10,835 nucleotides of DNA from Aquitalea sp. (GCA_019232735.1 JAFANL010000076.1:1-10835); one strand, 5' to 3'; positions 1 to 6,398 are shown, numbered from the stretch's first letter. Numbers and translations are program-made. The notes: a model not told the origin generated them from the letters alone.

Positions 1-286
1 GGACGAGAAGCGTCTGAAAAAGGCCTGCAGCCGTGCCGACAAGGTGGTGCTGTACAGCTACGGCGGCCGCTCCAGCGAAGTGTGGTGGCCACAGATCGAA
101 AACAAGCTGCTCAAGCTGGACAAGCTCAGTGTCTATCGCATCAGCACGGCCACCCAGGCCGAACTGGCCGGGCTTTGCCAGCGCAGCATGCAGCTGACAG
201 CCACGATACAGGACGGTCAGCTGTGGCTGGCCGATGAAACCCGCAACGTGCTGGTGGAAGTGGAAGCGCTGAAAGTGCCGCACTGA
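1..286 (+). CDS. yaeQ: YaeQ family protein (C-terminal part)
   Basis: The frame is open from base 2 to a TGA at 284-286 and gives about 94 residues; the N-terminal half lies before the window. The visible residues DEKRLKKACSRADKVV, then LYSYGGRSSEVWWPQ, then a tail with QDGQLWLADETRNVLVEVE, are the characteristic second half of YaeQ, a family of about 180 residues. YaeQ proteins are small cytoplasmic proteins with a fold related to PD-(D/E)XK nucleases; their cellular role is not settled. A GTG at 44 could be mistaken for a start, but family similarity continues upstream of it, so the gene is cut by the window edge and does not begin there. A factor-independent terminator follows about 80 bp after the stop. 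Family assignment is strong; no function beyond that can be read here. Confidence 0.88.
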   Translation, partial: DEKRLKKACSRADKVVLYSYGGRSSEVWWPQIENKLLKLDKLSVYRISTATQAELAGLCQRSMQLTATIQDGQLWLADETRNVLVEVEALKVPH

Positions 287-366
287 ACAAGCGGCGATGC
301 CCTGATGCCCTTCACTCAAGGCCTGTTGGTCTGCTGTGCTGACGTCAAGAGCGCCTGAATTCGCCA

Positions 367-406
367 AAAAAGCACCGTTTCTCCACACAGGAAAACGGTG
401 CTTTTT
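367..406. terminator. Bidirectional rho-independent terminator between yaeQ and the paiB-like gene
   Basis: The arms 367-380 (AAAAAGCACCGTTT) and 393-406 (AAACGGTGCTTTTT) are fully complementary over 14 bp around a 12-nt loop. Each strand ends in a T-run after a GC-containing stem. The site lies between the 3' ends of two convergent genes, so it can stop transcription from yaeQ (+) and from the paiB-like unit (-). Confidence 0.9.
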
Positions 407-441
407 CACTCCTTGAACAGCATGACAACCCTGCCTACCCT

Positions 442-1041
442 TCAGGGTCGGGGCATGGCTGCAGCCAGTTGGCGCGCCGCCTCATCCCCCTGCTCCAGCG
501 CGGCGATCACTCCCTGCCGGTCTTGCGACAGTCGGTTCTGGCTCAGTTTGGCTTTGACATCCCAGCGCGTCACACGCAAACGGAAACCCACGATTCCGCG
601 CTGCATCGCCTCCATGGCAGCAGCAGGCAAGTCCGTGGTCTGCCAGCCGGCTTCACCCTCAAAATGTACGGCCAGCTGTTGCAGTAGCGCGGCCAGCTCC
701 GCCCCGGCCACCGGCTCCGCCCGACCATGCGCATGGGCCACGCGGTAATTCCAGGTCGGCACCATGCCGTCCGATACATACCAGCGTGGCGACACATAAC
801 CATGCACGCCGCTGAATACGGCCACACTATCCTGATCGAACAAGAGCTGAGCATGCGGATTGGCCCGTGCCAGATGGCCCAGCAGGCAGTCCGGCTGTTG
901 CGGGTCGGGCAGCAATACTACGTGACTGATCCATGGCTCACCCTCCACCGACGTCATCAGGGTGGCCAGCGGATTATCCGCCATCACCGCTGCGGCATAG
1001 GCGGCATCGGCACGAAAAGCAGCGGGGCAATACAGACTCAT
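442..1041 (-). CDS. PaiB-type FMN-binding negative transcriptional regulator family protein
   Basis: This encodes 199 residues of the PaiB/FMN-binding split-barrel family. Visible family signatures are an N-terminal segment with NPLATLMTS (23-31), GHLARANPH (55-63), the block GYVSPRWY (81-88) followed by VPTWNY and VAHAHG (94-106), and a C-terminal KLSQNRLSQDRQGV segment. Bacillus PaiB was described as a negative regulator, but the fold is that of flavin-binding oxidoreductase-like proteins, with no helix-turn-helix visible. A flavin-dependent redox role is therefore as plausible as DNA binding. The frame is open to 1068, but the ATG at 1041 is preceded by AAGGAG six bases upstream and begins where family similarity begins. 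It lies 10 bp after the AhpD-like gene on the same strand, so the two are very likely co-transcribed. Confidence 0.87.
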   Translation of the reverse strand: MSLYCPAAFRADAAYAAAVMADNPLATLMTSVEGEPWISHVVLLPDPQQPDCLLGHLARANPHAQLLFDQDSVAVFSGVHGYVSPRWYVSDGMVPTWNYRVAHAHGRAEPVAGAELAALLQQLAVHFEGEAGWQTTDLPAAAMEAMQRGIVGFRLRVTRWDVKAKLSQNRLSQDRQGVIAALEQGDEAARQLAAAMPRP

Positions 1042-1051
1042 GCAAAACTCC

Positions 1052-1483
1052 TTATTGACGCATGGCAATGGCCAGGCGGTTCAGTGCATTCATGCTGGCG
1101 ATGGCCATGGTCAGATCACAGATTTCCTGCGCCGAGAAATGTCCGGTCAGCGGCTGATATACGGCATCCTCCGCCTGGCTGTCGGCAATCCATGTCAACG
1201 CCTCGGCCCAGGCCAGTGCGGCCTTCTCCCGGTCACTGAAATGCGGGCTCATGCGCCATCCGGCCAGCGTATCCAGCCGCACGCTCGTTTCGCCGCCACT
1301 GCGCAAGGCACGGCTGTGCAGATCCAGGCAGAGGGCACAGCCGTTCAGCTGTGAAACCCGTAGATACACCAACTCCACCAGATTACGCCCCAGCGGGCTG
1401 TCTTCCAGCAGTTTCTTGATGGCGCGCAGATGTTGCAAGGCAGGGGCCGACAATTCGGCATACGGCAAACGCAAGGTCGACAT
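1052..1483 (-). CDS. Carboxymuconolactone decarboxylase/AhpD-like alkylhydroperoxidase family protein
   Basis: This encodes 143 residues. The active-site pattern of AhpD-like peroxidases is intact as E37-x11-C49-x2-C52-x3-H56 (NGCALCLDLH). It is followed by the usual helical segment with RLDTLAGWR and SDREKAALAWAEALT. In characterised AhpD proteins the two cysteines and the His/Glu relay reduce peroxides or act as disulfide reductants. The substrate here is unknown, and carboxymuconolactone decarboxylation is unlikely with the CxxC present. The start ATG at 1483 has a CAGGAG ribosome site eight bases upstream. It is the first gene of a probable two-gene unit with the PaiB-like FMN protein, which suggests a shared redox or detoxification job (inference). 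The upstream promoter is overlapped by a perfect palindrome. Confidence 0.9.
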   Translation of the reverse strand: MSTLRLPYAELSAPALQHLRAIKKLLEDSPLGRNLVELVYLRVSQLNGCALCLDLHSRALRSGGETSVRLDTLAGWRMSPHFSDREKAALAWAEALTWIADSQAEDAVYQPLTGHFSAQEICDLTMAIASMNALNRLAIAMRQ

Positions 1484-1512
1484 GGCAGTGGCTCCTGAAG
1501 AATGACCCGCCC

Positions 1513-1540
1513 ATTATCAACCGGCCTCTGGCTCTGTTAC
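1513..1540 (-). promoter_or_regulatory. Candidate sigma-70 promoter of the ahpD-like/paiB-like unit
   Basis: Read on the minus strand, GTAACA (complement of 1535-1540, 4/6 to TTGACA), a 16-bp spacer, and GATAAT (complement of 1513-1518, 5/6 to TATAAT). Transcription would start near 1505, leaving a leader of about 20 nt that carries the CAGGAG ribosome site of the ahpD-like gene. Confidence 0.55.
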
Positions 1541-1547
1541 AGAGCCA
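1529..1547. promoter_or_regulatory. 19-bp perfect palindrome overlapping the -35 of the ahpD-like/paiB-like promoter (candidate operator)
   Basis: TGGCTCTG (1529-1536), TTA, CAGAGCCA (1540-1547) is a perfect 8-bp inverted repeat with a 3-bp centre. It covers the proposed -35 hexamer and lies 46-64 bp upstream of the ahpD-like start codon. On the minus strand no T-run follows, so it does not look like a terminator for the upstream lysE-type gene. A repressor or activator site is the simplest reading. The cognate protein is not identified; the PaiB-like protein or an unlinked regulator are possibilities. Confidence 0.5.
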
Positions 1548-1577
1548 CTTTTACCCTGTTTGAAAGAACCAGTTTCC

Positions 1578-2201
1578 TCACCAGCCGCGCAGGGCCTGCC
1601 ACAACATCCAGCTCCCCATGCCCAGCAACAGCAGGCCACAGCCGCGATCCAGCCACCGCCGCGCCTGCTCACCCCAACGACGCAGCACACGGCCAATACC
1701 AAAAGCCAGCACACACCACCACAGCGCCGAACCGCTGACGATGCCAGCCACCATGGCCCAGGCTTCACCAACCCCTGCGTGTGCGTGACCGGACAGGCCG
1801 GAAAAGATGGCGATAAAGGACAGGATGGTCAGCGGATTGCCCAGTGTCAGCAGCAAGGCCGACACATAGGCCCCCAGCAGCCCGGAAGCGGTGGCCGCCG
1901 CCATCCCCGGTGCAGGTGCGCGGCGCAACATGCCAAGGCCCATCCAGCACAGCACGCCGCTGCCAGCCACAGCCAAGGGCATGGCCATGGTGGTCAGCTG
2001 CTGAATCAGCATCGTCATGCCCAGCGCGCCGAGCAAGGCATACAGGCCATCGGCCGTGGCGGCACCCAGTCCGGTAGCCAGCCCCGTCCACGCCCCCAGA
2101 CGCAAGGTCCGGTCGATGCATATCAAACCGATTGGCCCGACCGGGGCAGCAATGGCCAGCCCCACCAGCATGGCCTGGCCGAACAAGATAAGCAGCGTCA
2201 T
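1578..2201 (-). CDS. LysE family amino-acid/metabolite exporter
   Basis: This encodes 207 residues, the usual length for LysE/RhtB translocators, with about six hydrophobic segments. Family marks are the N-terminal segment leading into APVGPIG (19-25), the helix-breaking GNPLTI (121-126) in the middle, and a C-terminal hydrophobic helix near GCGLLLLGMGSWML. These inner-membrane carriers export amino acids such as lysine, arginine, threonine or homoserine, and related compounds; the substrate cannot be read from sequence. The frame is open to 2312, but the ATG at 2201 has GGAGG seven bases upstream and starts the hydrophobic domain, so it is chosen. It is divergent from an Lrp/AsnC regulator, which probably controls it. 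No clear terminator follows, so some read-through into the ahpD-like unit is possible. Confidence 0.88.
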   Translation of the reverse strand: MTLLILFGQAMLVGLAIAAPVGPIGLICIDRTLRLGAWTGLATGLGAATADGLYALLGALGMTMLIQQLTTMAMPLAVAGSGVLCWMGLGMLRRAPAPGMAAATASGLLGAYVSALLLTLGNPLTILSFIAIFSGLSGHAHAGVGEAWAMVAGIVSGSALWWCVLAFGIGRVLRRWGEQARRWLDRGCGLLLLGMGSWMLWQALRGW

Positions 2202-2229
2202 GACAATCCCTCCGGTAACCGTAGCAGTC

Positions 2230-2270
2230 TGCCTGACGGTCTGGCCCTGACACATACCGTTTTTCAGGCA
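2230..2270. repeat. Imperfect inverted repeat in the lysE-lrp divergent intergenic region (candidate operator)
   Basis: TGCCTGACGGT (2230-2240) is mirrored by ACCGT (2256-2260) and CAGGCA (2265-2270), with four T inserted in the right arm; the outer TGCCTGA/TCAGGCA pair matches exactly. It sits in the 131-bp gap between the two divergent start codons, where a regulator of both genes would bind. It does not match the short E. coli Lrp consensus well, so assignment to the adjacent regulator is inference. Confidence 0.35.
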
Positions 2271-2332
2271 AAAACCAGGTTGAAGCTGATAAATTAAGGC
2301 CAGAATCATCATTGAACAAAAAAGGGGGCCGC

Positions 2333-2776
2333 ATGGAGATAGACAGCAAAGCCTGGAAGATTCTCGAATGCCTGCAGCAGGATGCCCGCCTGTCGCTGAC
2401 CGAGCTGGCCCGCGCAGTGGCCATGTCGGTACCGGCGGTGTCGGAGCGGGTGAAACGGCTGGAAGAGGCCGGCGTGATCCAGGGCTATCATGCCCGCCTG
2501 TCTCCCCAGAAAGCCGGCTACACCCTGTCGGCCATGGTGGGCATCACCGTGGCGCAGCCATACAAGAAGAAGCTGCTGGAGATCTTGTCTGCCATGCCGG
2601 AAGTGATGGAATGCCACCATGTCACCGGCGCGGATTCTTATCTGTTCCGGCTACTGGCGCGCGATGTTGCCCATCTGGAAGCACTGGTGGCACGGGTCAA
2701 TCATCTGGGTGAAACCCGGACATCCATCATCCTGTCCACCCCCATCAGCCAACAACCCTTACGCCAGCCACGTTAA
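2333..2776 (+). CDS. Lrp/AsnC family transcriptional regulator
   Basis: This encodes 147 residues, a normal length for the family. The N-terminal helix-turn-helix (about 4-52) begins IDSKAWKILECLQQDARLS and contains LTELARAV and a recognition helix with SVPAVSERVKRLEEAGVI, ending in the family's IQGYHA. The C-terminal half (about 65-140) is the RAM/AsnC effector and oligomerisation domain, with VMECHHVTGADSYLFRL. Such proteins usually bind amino acids and act as dimers to octamers. A TTG at 2312 is in frame, but the ATG at 2333 has AGGGGG five bases upstream and begins at the domain edge. Divergent pairing with the LysE-type exporter suggests it senses the exported amino acid and switches the exporter on (inference from the common arrangement). 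Confidence 0.92.
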   Translation: MEIDSKAWKILECLQQDARLSLTELARAVAMSVPAVSERVKRLEEAGVIQGYHARLSPQKAGYTLSAMVGITVAQPYKKKLLEILSAMPEVMECHHVTGADSYLFRLLARDVAHLEALVARVNHLGETRTSIILSTPISQQPLRQPR

Positions 2777-2852
2777 TTGACATGCAAAGCGAACCTTAAC
2801 GTCATCTGGCTGTCGTAAAATCCCGATATCCACACCCCATTGCTCACCGCCC

Positions 2853-3395
2853 ATGACCTCGCTGACCTTGCGTGTCGCCACCTTTGACGATGCCGACCTG
2901 ATTGCCCGCCTGCACACTGAAAGCTGGCAGCACAGCTACCGCACCATCCTGTCGGACGACTATCTGGACCACGTCGCCCCCACAGAACGCCACACCATGT
3001 GGACACGCCGCTTCCATTACGACAGCCACTTGTGGGTGCTGCTGGCCCTGTGGGAAGGCGAGCCGGTCGGTTTTGTCTGCCTGCTGCCAGATGGCGAGGC
3101 CCAACGTGGACTGTTGCTGGACAATCTGCATGTCCTGCCAGGCCAGCAAGGCCGCGGGGTCGGCCGGGCCCTGTTGCAGGCTGCCGCCGCCCAGGCCGAC
3201 CAGCTGCGCCCCGGCGTCCCCATGCATTTGTGGGTTTATGAAGCCAATAGCGATGCCCGCCGCTTTTACAGCCGCATGGGCGGGGAAATGGTCGATCGGG
3301 AAAACGTGCTGGCACCGGATGGCAGCAAGGCCGTGGCACTGTGCTATCGCTGGCTGCAACCGGCACAGCTGGCTGGCGGCAAGCAGCCCGCCTGA
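2853..3395 (+). CDS. GNAT family N-acetyltransferase
   Basis: This encodes 180 residues with a single Gcn5-related acetyltransferase domain. It opens with LRVATFDDADLIARLH. Acetyl-CoA binding motif A is NLHVLPGQQGRGVGRALL (91-108), with the pyrophosphate-binding Q99-x-x-G102-x-G104. Motif B is near LWVYEANSDARRFYSRMGGE (226-245 counted in codons from the window's local frame start is not used; it lies in the last third of the protein). The family transfers acetyl from acetyl-CoA to small amines, antibiotics or protein N-termini; the acceptor cannot be predicted. The start is the ATG at 2853, but no good ribosome site is visible, and TAAAAT at 2816-2821 is a possible -10. It stands alone between the lrp-like gene and the metallopeptidase gene on the same strand. 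Confidence 0.87.
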   Translation: MTSLTLRVATFDDADLIARLHTESWQHSYRTILSDDYLDHVAPTERHTMWTRRFHYDSHLWVLLALWEGEPVGFVCLLPDGEAQRGLLLDNLHVLPGQQGRGVGRALLQAAAAQADQLRPGVPMHLWVYEANSDARRFYSRMGGEMVDRENVLAPDGSKAVALCYRWLQPAQLAGGKQPA

Positions 3396-3425
3396 TCCGG
3401 CAGCCCGCATCCATCGGGGCTTTGC

Positions 3426-3431
3426 TACACT
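3426..3431 (+). promoter_or_regulatory. Candidate -10 element of the metallopeptidase gene
   Basis: TACACT (4/6 to TATAAT) lies six bases before the ATG at 3438. No convincing -35 is visible at 16-18 bp. If used, transcription would start at or next to the start codon, giving a leaderless mRNA. The absence of a ribosome site before 3438 is consistent with this. Confidence 0.3.
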
Positions 3432-3437
3432 GGCGGC

Positions 3438-3929
3438 ATGTCTGCCCTCAAATACCTGCTGCACTATCCACCCAGCCTGCTCGTCCAGGTCCAGGCCCGT
3501 CTTGACGATGGCAGCCTGGGCGACTGGCTGGCCAGACGCTATCCCGAAACGCATCAGATCCAGAGCGACAATGCGCTCTACCAGTACGTCACTGAGCTGA
3601 AGCAGCGCCATCTGAAAAATGCCCCGGCTCCCACCAAGGTGCTGTACGACAACCAGCAGCACCCGGTCAAAGGTACGCTGGGCACCAATACCCAGATTTC
3701 CCGGGTGCAAGGCAGCAAGCTCAAGGCCAAGCACGAAATCCGCATCGCCACGCTGTTTCGCGCAGCACCGGAAGCCTTCCTGCGCATGATTACCGTGCAT
3801 GAGCTGGCCCATTTGCGCGAAAAAAACCACGACAAGGCCTTTTACCAGCTGTGCTGCCACATGGAGCCGGACTACCACCAGCTGGAATTCGATACCCGGC
3901 TGTGGTTGACGCTACGCGAGCTGGCCTGA
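3438..3929 (+). CDS. YgjP-like (DUF45) zinc metallopeptidase domain protein
   Basis: This encodes 163 residues. The metal site is H121-E-L-A-H125 followed by H131 (HELAHLREKNH), the HExxH-x5-H arrangement of the YgjP-like/DUF45 (M48-related) group. Two upstream segments, KVLYDNQQHPVKGTLGTNT and ISRVQGSKLKAKHEIRIA, are typical of a short (about 160-170 residue) subfamily seen in Beta- and Gammaproteobacteria, so the length is normal for that subfamily and shorter than E. coli YgjP. No signal peptide or membrane segment is visible, so it is probably cytoplasmic. Its substrate is unknown. The start is the ATG at 3438, supported by family similarity from the first residues (ALKYLLHYP); no ribosome site is visible. 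The last 18 bases overlap the convergent hydrolase gene. Confidence 0.85.
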   Translation: MSALKYLLHYPPSLLVQVQARLDDGSLGDWLARRYPETHQIQSDNALYQYVTELKQRHLKNAPAPTKVLYDNQQHPVKGTLGTNTQISRVQGSKLKAKHEIRIATLFRAAPEAFLRMITVHELAHLREKNHDKAFYQLCCHMEPDYHQLEFDTRLWLTLRELA

Positions 3930-4868
3930 AGCCGCCTCCGCCAGGAACCCGGCAATGCGGCGGTAGGTCAGCGCGCACTCCTCGGCCACCAGCTGTTCCA
4001 TATTGAGGAAAGCATGGATCAGGTCAGGAAAATGCAGATGTTCATGAGCCACCCCGGTTGCCTGCAGCCGCTCCAGATAGCAGAGCGCCTCGTCGCGCAA
4101 GGGGTCGAAACCGGCCGAGACCACCATGGTGGCGGGGAGGCGATCCGTCAGTTCCATATGCAGCGGTGAGGCCGCCCGGCGGTCTTCGCCATGCTGGAAG
4201 TAATTGTCGAAATACCAGGCAATGCGATTGCTGTTGAGGAAATATCCCTCGCCGTTCTCACTGATCGACGGCAGGCTCATGCTGTAGTCCAGGCTGGGAT
4301 AGATCAGCACCTGGGCAGCAATCTGCAAGGCCGTATCATGCTGGGCACGTGCACTCACCGTGGCCGCCAGCGCCGCGCCGGCCGAATCACCGATCAGCGC
4401 CAGTTGCGGGACGAATGGCAATTGACGCGCTTGCAGTGCCGCAAACACACCACGAGCCGCTGCATAGGCATCCTGCACGCCGGCAGGATAGGGATTTTCC
4501 GGCGCCAGCCGATACTCCGGCACCACCACGATATGTCGGGTGGCCGCCGCCAACCGGCGGCTGATGGGATCGTACACACTGACGCTACCGGCGGTATGGC
4601 CCCCCCCATGCAGAAACAGCAATACCGGCAAGGCCTGCTCCGGGTCCGGGTGATAGATGCGCACCGGCACGCTGTAATCGCGGCCATGGATGATTTCATC
4701 GTTCACCCAGGCGATATCCGGGCCGGGACTGACCAGCGCGCGGGTGACATTGGCCAGCGCCTCGCGGGCAGCAATGGCGGTGGGCTTGTAGCCGTTTTCC
4801 TGCAAACGGCGGATGAGCTGGTTGAGCTGGAGCAACCAGTCGGTCAGCTTGGGGCTGACTGCATGCAT
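3912..4868 (-). CDS. Alpha/beta hydrolase, HSL/Aes-type esterase
   Basis: This encodes 318 residues of the hormone-sensitive-lipase-like esterase family. The oxyanion-hole motif HGGG is at 87-90, the nucleophile elbow GDSAG at 160-164 (Ser162), the acid in GFDPLRDE (Asp255), and the His in LIHAF (His285), so the catalytic triad is complete. PEYRLAPENPYPAG (117-130) is also typical. No signal peptide is seen, so a cytoplasmic carboxylesterase acting on short-chain esters is expected; the natural substrate is unknown. The frame is open to 4931, but the ATG at 4868 has AGGAG eight bases upstream and the best promoter lies at 4933-4960, which would leave the 4931 ATG upstream of the transcript. 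The 3' end overlaps the convergent metallopeptidase gene by 18 bp. Confidence 0.9.
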   Translation of the reverse strand: MHAVSPKLTDWLLQLNQLIRRLQENGYKPTAIAAREALANVTRALVSPGPDIAWVNDEIIHGRDYSVPVRIYHPDPEQALPVLLFLHGGGHTAGSVSVYDPISRRLAAATRHIVVVPEYRLAPENPYPAGVQDAYAAARGVFAALQARQLPFVPQLALIGDSAGAALAATVSARAQHDTALQIAAQVLIYPSLDYSMSLPSISENGEGYFLNSNRIAWYFDNYFQHGEDRRAASPLHMELTDRLPATMVVSAGFDPLRDEALCYLERLQATGVAHEHLHFPDLIHAFLNMEQLVAEECALTYRRIAGFLAEAASGQLA

Positions 4869-4883
4869 GTACACTTCTCCTGA

Positions 4884-4910
4884 CTTGGCGGGCAATGCCT
4901 TGGCGGGCAA
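4884..4910. repeat. Tandem 12-bp direct repeat in the hydrolase leader
   Basis: CTTGGCGGGCAA occurs exactly at 4884-4895 and again at 4899-4910, a 15-bp period. It lies between the proposed hydrolase promoter and its ribosome site. In the upstream open frame it would encode LPAKA-LPAKS, but the ribosome site at 4868 argues that this part is not translated. Confidence 0.7.
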
Positions 4911-4932
4911 ACCGTGGTATTCGCCGCACATT

Positions 4933-4960
4933 AATATACCAAAGTCATTAAATGTGCCAG
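4933..4960 (-). promoter_or_regulatory. Candidate promoter of the hydrolase gene within an AT-rich inverted repeat
   Basis: Read on the minus strand, CTGGCA (complement of 4955-4960, 4/6), a 16-bp spacer, and TATATT (complement of 4933-4938, 5/6). The region is clearly AT-richer than its surroundings. CACATT (4927-4932) and AATGTG (4951-4956) form an inverted repeat that continues as AAT/ATT after a one-base bulge. This spans the -10 and touches the -35, so a regulator site is possible. Confidence 0.5.
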
Positions 4961-4978
4961 CTTGCGCGGTTTTCCCGT

Positions 4979-6199
4979 TCAGGACACCAGCTGGTCACGC
5001 CGGGCCAATTGCGGAAACCAGCGCATCCACAGCACCACCACCAGCAAGGTTCCCACCCCGCCCAGCACCACGGCAGGTACGGTTCCCAGCCAGGCGGCCG
5101 TGACACCGGATTCGAATTCGCCAAGCTGGTTAGAAGCACCAATGAACAGGGAGTTCACCGAATTCACCCGTCCGCGCATGTCGTCCGGCGTTTCCAGCTG
5201 CACCAGCGTGCCACGGATCACCACGCTGATGACATCCGCAGAACCCAGCAACATCAGGGACAACAGCGATAGCGGGAAGCTGCTGGACAGACCGAACAGG
5301 ATGGTGGCAATACCAAACACGGCAACGGCGGCAAACATGATGTGACCGGAACGGCGGCGGATAGGATGGCGCATCAGCCAGGCCGACATCAGCAAGGCCC
5401 CGGCGGCCGGAGCCGAGCGCAACAGCCCCAACCCCCACGGGCCGGTGTGCAGGATGTCGCGGGCAAAAATCGGCAGCAGCGCAGTAGCCCCACCCAGCAG
5501 CACGGCAAACAGATCCAGCGAAATGGCGCCCAGGATATCCGGCCGGCTACGGATGAAGCGCACCCCCAGCAACAGTGAATCCAGTGACACCTTTTGTCCG
5601 GATGGAACCACCCGGCTGGAAGGCAACAGGCTCACCAGCAACAGACAGGCCAGGAAGCTGGCGGCAGCCAGACCGTAGGTCAATTCCGCACCCAGCGCAT
5701 ACAGAAAACCACCCAGCGCCGGGGCGATGATGGTGGCAGCCTCATTAGCCGAGGCCGCCATGGCAATGGCCTGGCCCAGCAAGCGTGGCGGCACGATATT
5801 GGGCAGCAACGACTGCATGGCCGGCATGTCGAAGGCGCGGCAGCAACCCACCACGATGGACAAGGCAAAAATCAGCTCGCGGCTGACCTGCCAGCCCATG
5901 CCCAGATTCCCCAGCAGCAGCACCATGCCGGCCATGGCCTGGATGGCCAGGCTCACCGCCACCACGCGGCGACGGTCGAAACGGTCGGAGACCGCCCCGG
6001 TCACCAGCACCAGCAGCACCCGCGGCAGAAACTGCAACAAGCCCACCAGCCCCAGATCAAGCGCACTGCCGGTGAGTGCGTAAACCTGCCAGCCAATGGC
6101 CACGGTGAAAATCTGAAAACCAGCCGTCAACAGCACACGGGCCAACCAGAAATTCCAGAAAGGGCGGCAATGCCGCAAGGAAGCAGAAGCGTCGTTCAT
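4979..6199 (-). CDS. MFS transporter, EntS-like (MFS_3) exporter
   Basis: This encodes 406 residues with about 12 hydrophobic segments, the normal size for the enterobactin-exporter-like branch of the major facilitator superfamily. The loop 2-3 motif A is seen as GAVSDRFDRRR (68-78). The branch-typical FDMPAMQSLLPNIVP and the later DDMRGRVNSVNSLFIGASNQLGE are also present. It is an inner-membrane, proton-driven drug, metabolite or siderophore exporter by family; no siderophore genes are nearby, so the substrate is open. The ATG at 6199 is the only good start in the frame, but no Shine-Dalgarno sequence precedes it, and a 17-bp palindrome lies 13 bp upstream. The hydrolase follows 110 bp downstream on the same strand with its own candidate promoter. 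Confidence 0.88.
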   Translation of the reverse strand: MNDASASLRHCRPFWNFWLARVLLTAGFQIFTVAIGWQVYALTGSALDLGLVGLLQFLPRVLLVLVTGAVSDRFDRRRVVAVSLAIQAMAGMVLLLGNLGMGWQVSRELIFALSIVVGCCRAFDMPAMQSLLPNIVPPRLLGQAIAMAASANEAATIIAPALGGFLYALGAELTYGLAAASFLACLLLVSLLPSSRVVPSGQKVSLDSLLLGVRFIRSRPDILGAISLDLFAVLLGGATALLPIFARDILHTGPWGLGLLRSAPAAGALLMSAWLMRHPIRRRSGHIMFAAVAVFGIATILFGLSSSFPLSLLSLMLLGSADVISVVIRGTLVQLETPDDMRGRVNSVNSLFIGASNQLGEFESGVTAAWLGTVPAVVLGGVGTLLVVVLWMRWFPQLARRDQLVS

Positions 6200-6211
6200 C
6201 AGGCAGGAAAA

Positions 6212-6228
6212 ATGGCCAGACTGGCCAT
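6212..6228. promoter_or_regulatory. 17-bp perfect palindrome upstream of the MFS gene (candidate operator)
   Basis: ATGGCCAG (6212-6219), A, CTGGCCAT (6221-6228) is an exact 8-bp inverted repeat with a single central base, 13 bp before the MFS start codon. The near-zero centre makes it better as a protein-binding DNA dyad than as an RNA hairpin, although a 6-bp stem with a 5-nt loop could still form. It could be the site of a repressor controlling the exporter; none is encoded next to it. Confidence 0.45.
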
Positions 6229-6369
6229 GACTAAAGAACGCAAGCCTACCGGCGAATGCGCTGTAACTCTAGCCTTACATGGCGTGCTTAAAACCCGCTA
6301 ACACATTAGCCCCTGTTAATCCTATTTTTTCCACGGTGACGGGTTCCGCCACTCGCGGCGGCAGTAATT

Positions 6370-6398
6370 TTGAGGCCTGCCACCACAAGGCTTACAAT
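6370..6398 (+). promoter_or_regulatory. Sigma-70 type promoter of the methyltransferase gene
   Basis: TTGAGG (6370-6375, 4/6), an exact 17-bp spacer, and TACAAT (6393-6398, 5/6). Transcription would start near 6405, giving a leader of about 22 nt before the ATG at 6427. Confidence 0.7.

Noticed and set aside
1560..2297. A 245-codon plus-strand open frame opposite the LysE gene
   Set aside because: Gln/His/Pro/Arg-rich translation is typical of a shadow frame; the LysE frame has membrane helices and family motifs.
2777..2782. Perfect TTGACA right after the lrp-like stop codon
   Set aside because: No acceptable -10 lies 15-19 bp downstream, so it was not called a promoter.
2844..3878. A 344-codon open frame on the minus strand
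   Set aside because: It lies antisense to the GNAT and metallopeptidase genes, which both have clear domain motifs; no ribosome site or family resemblance.
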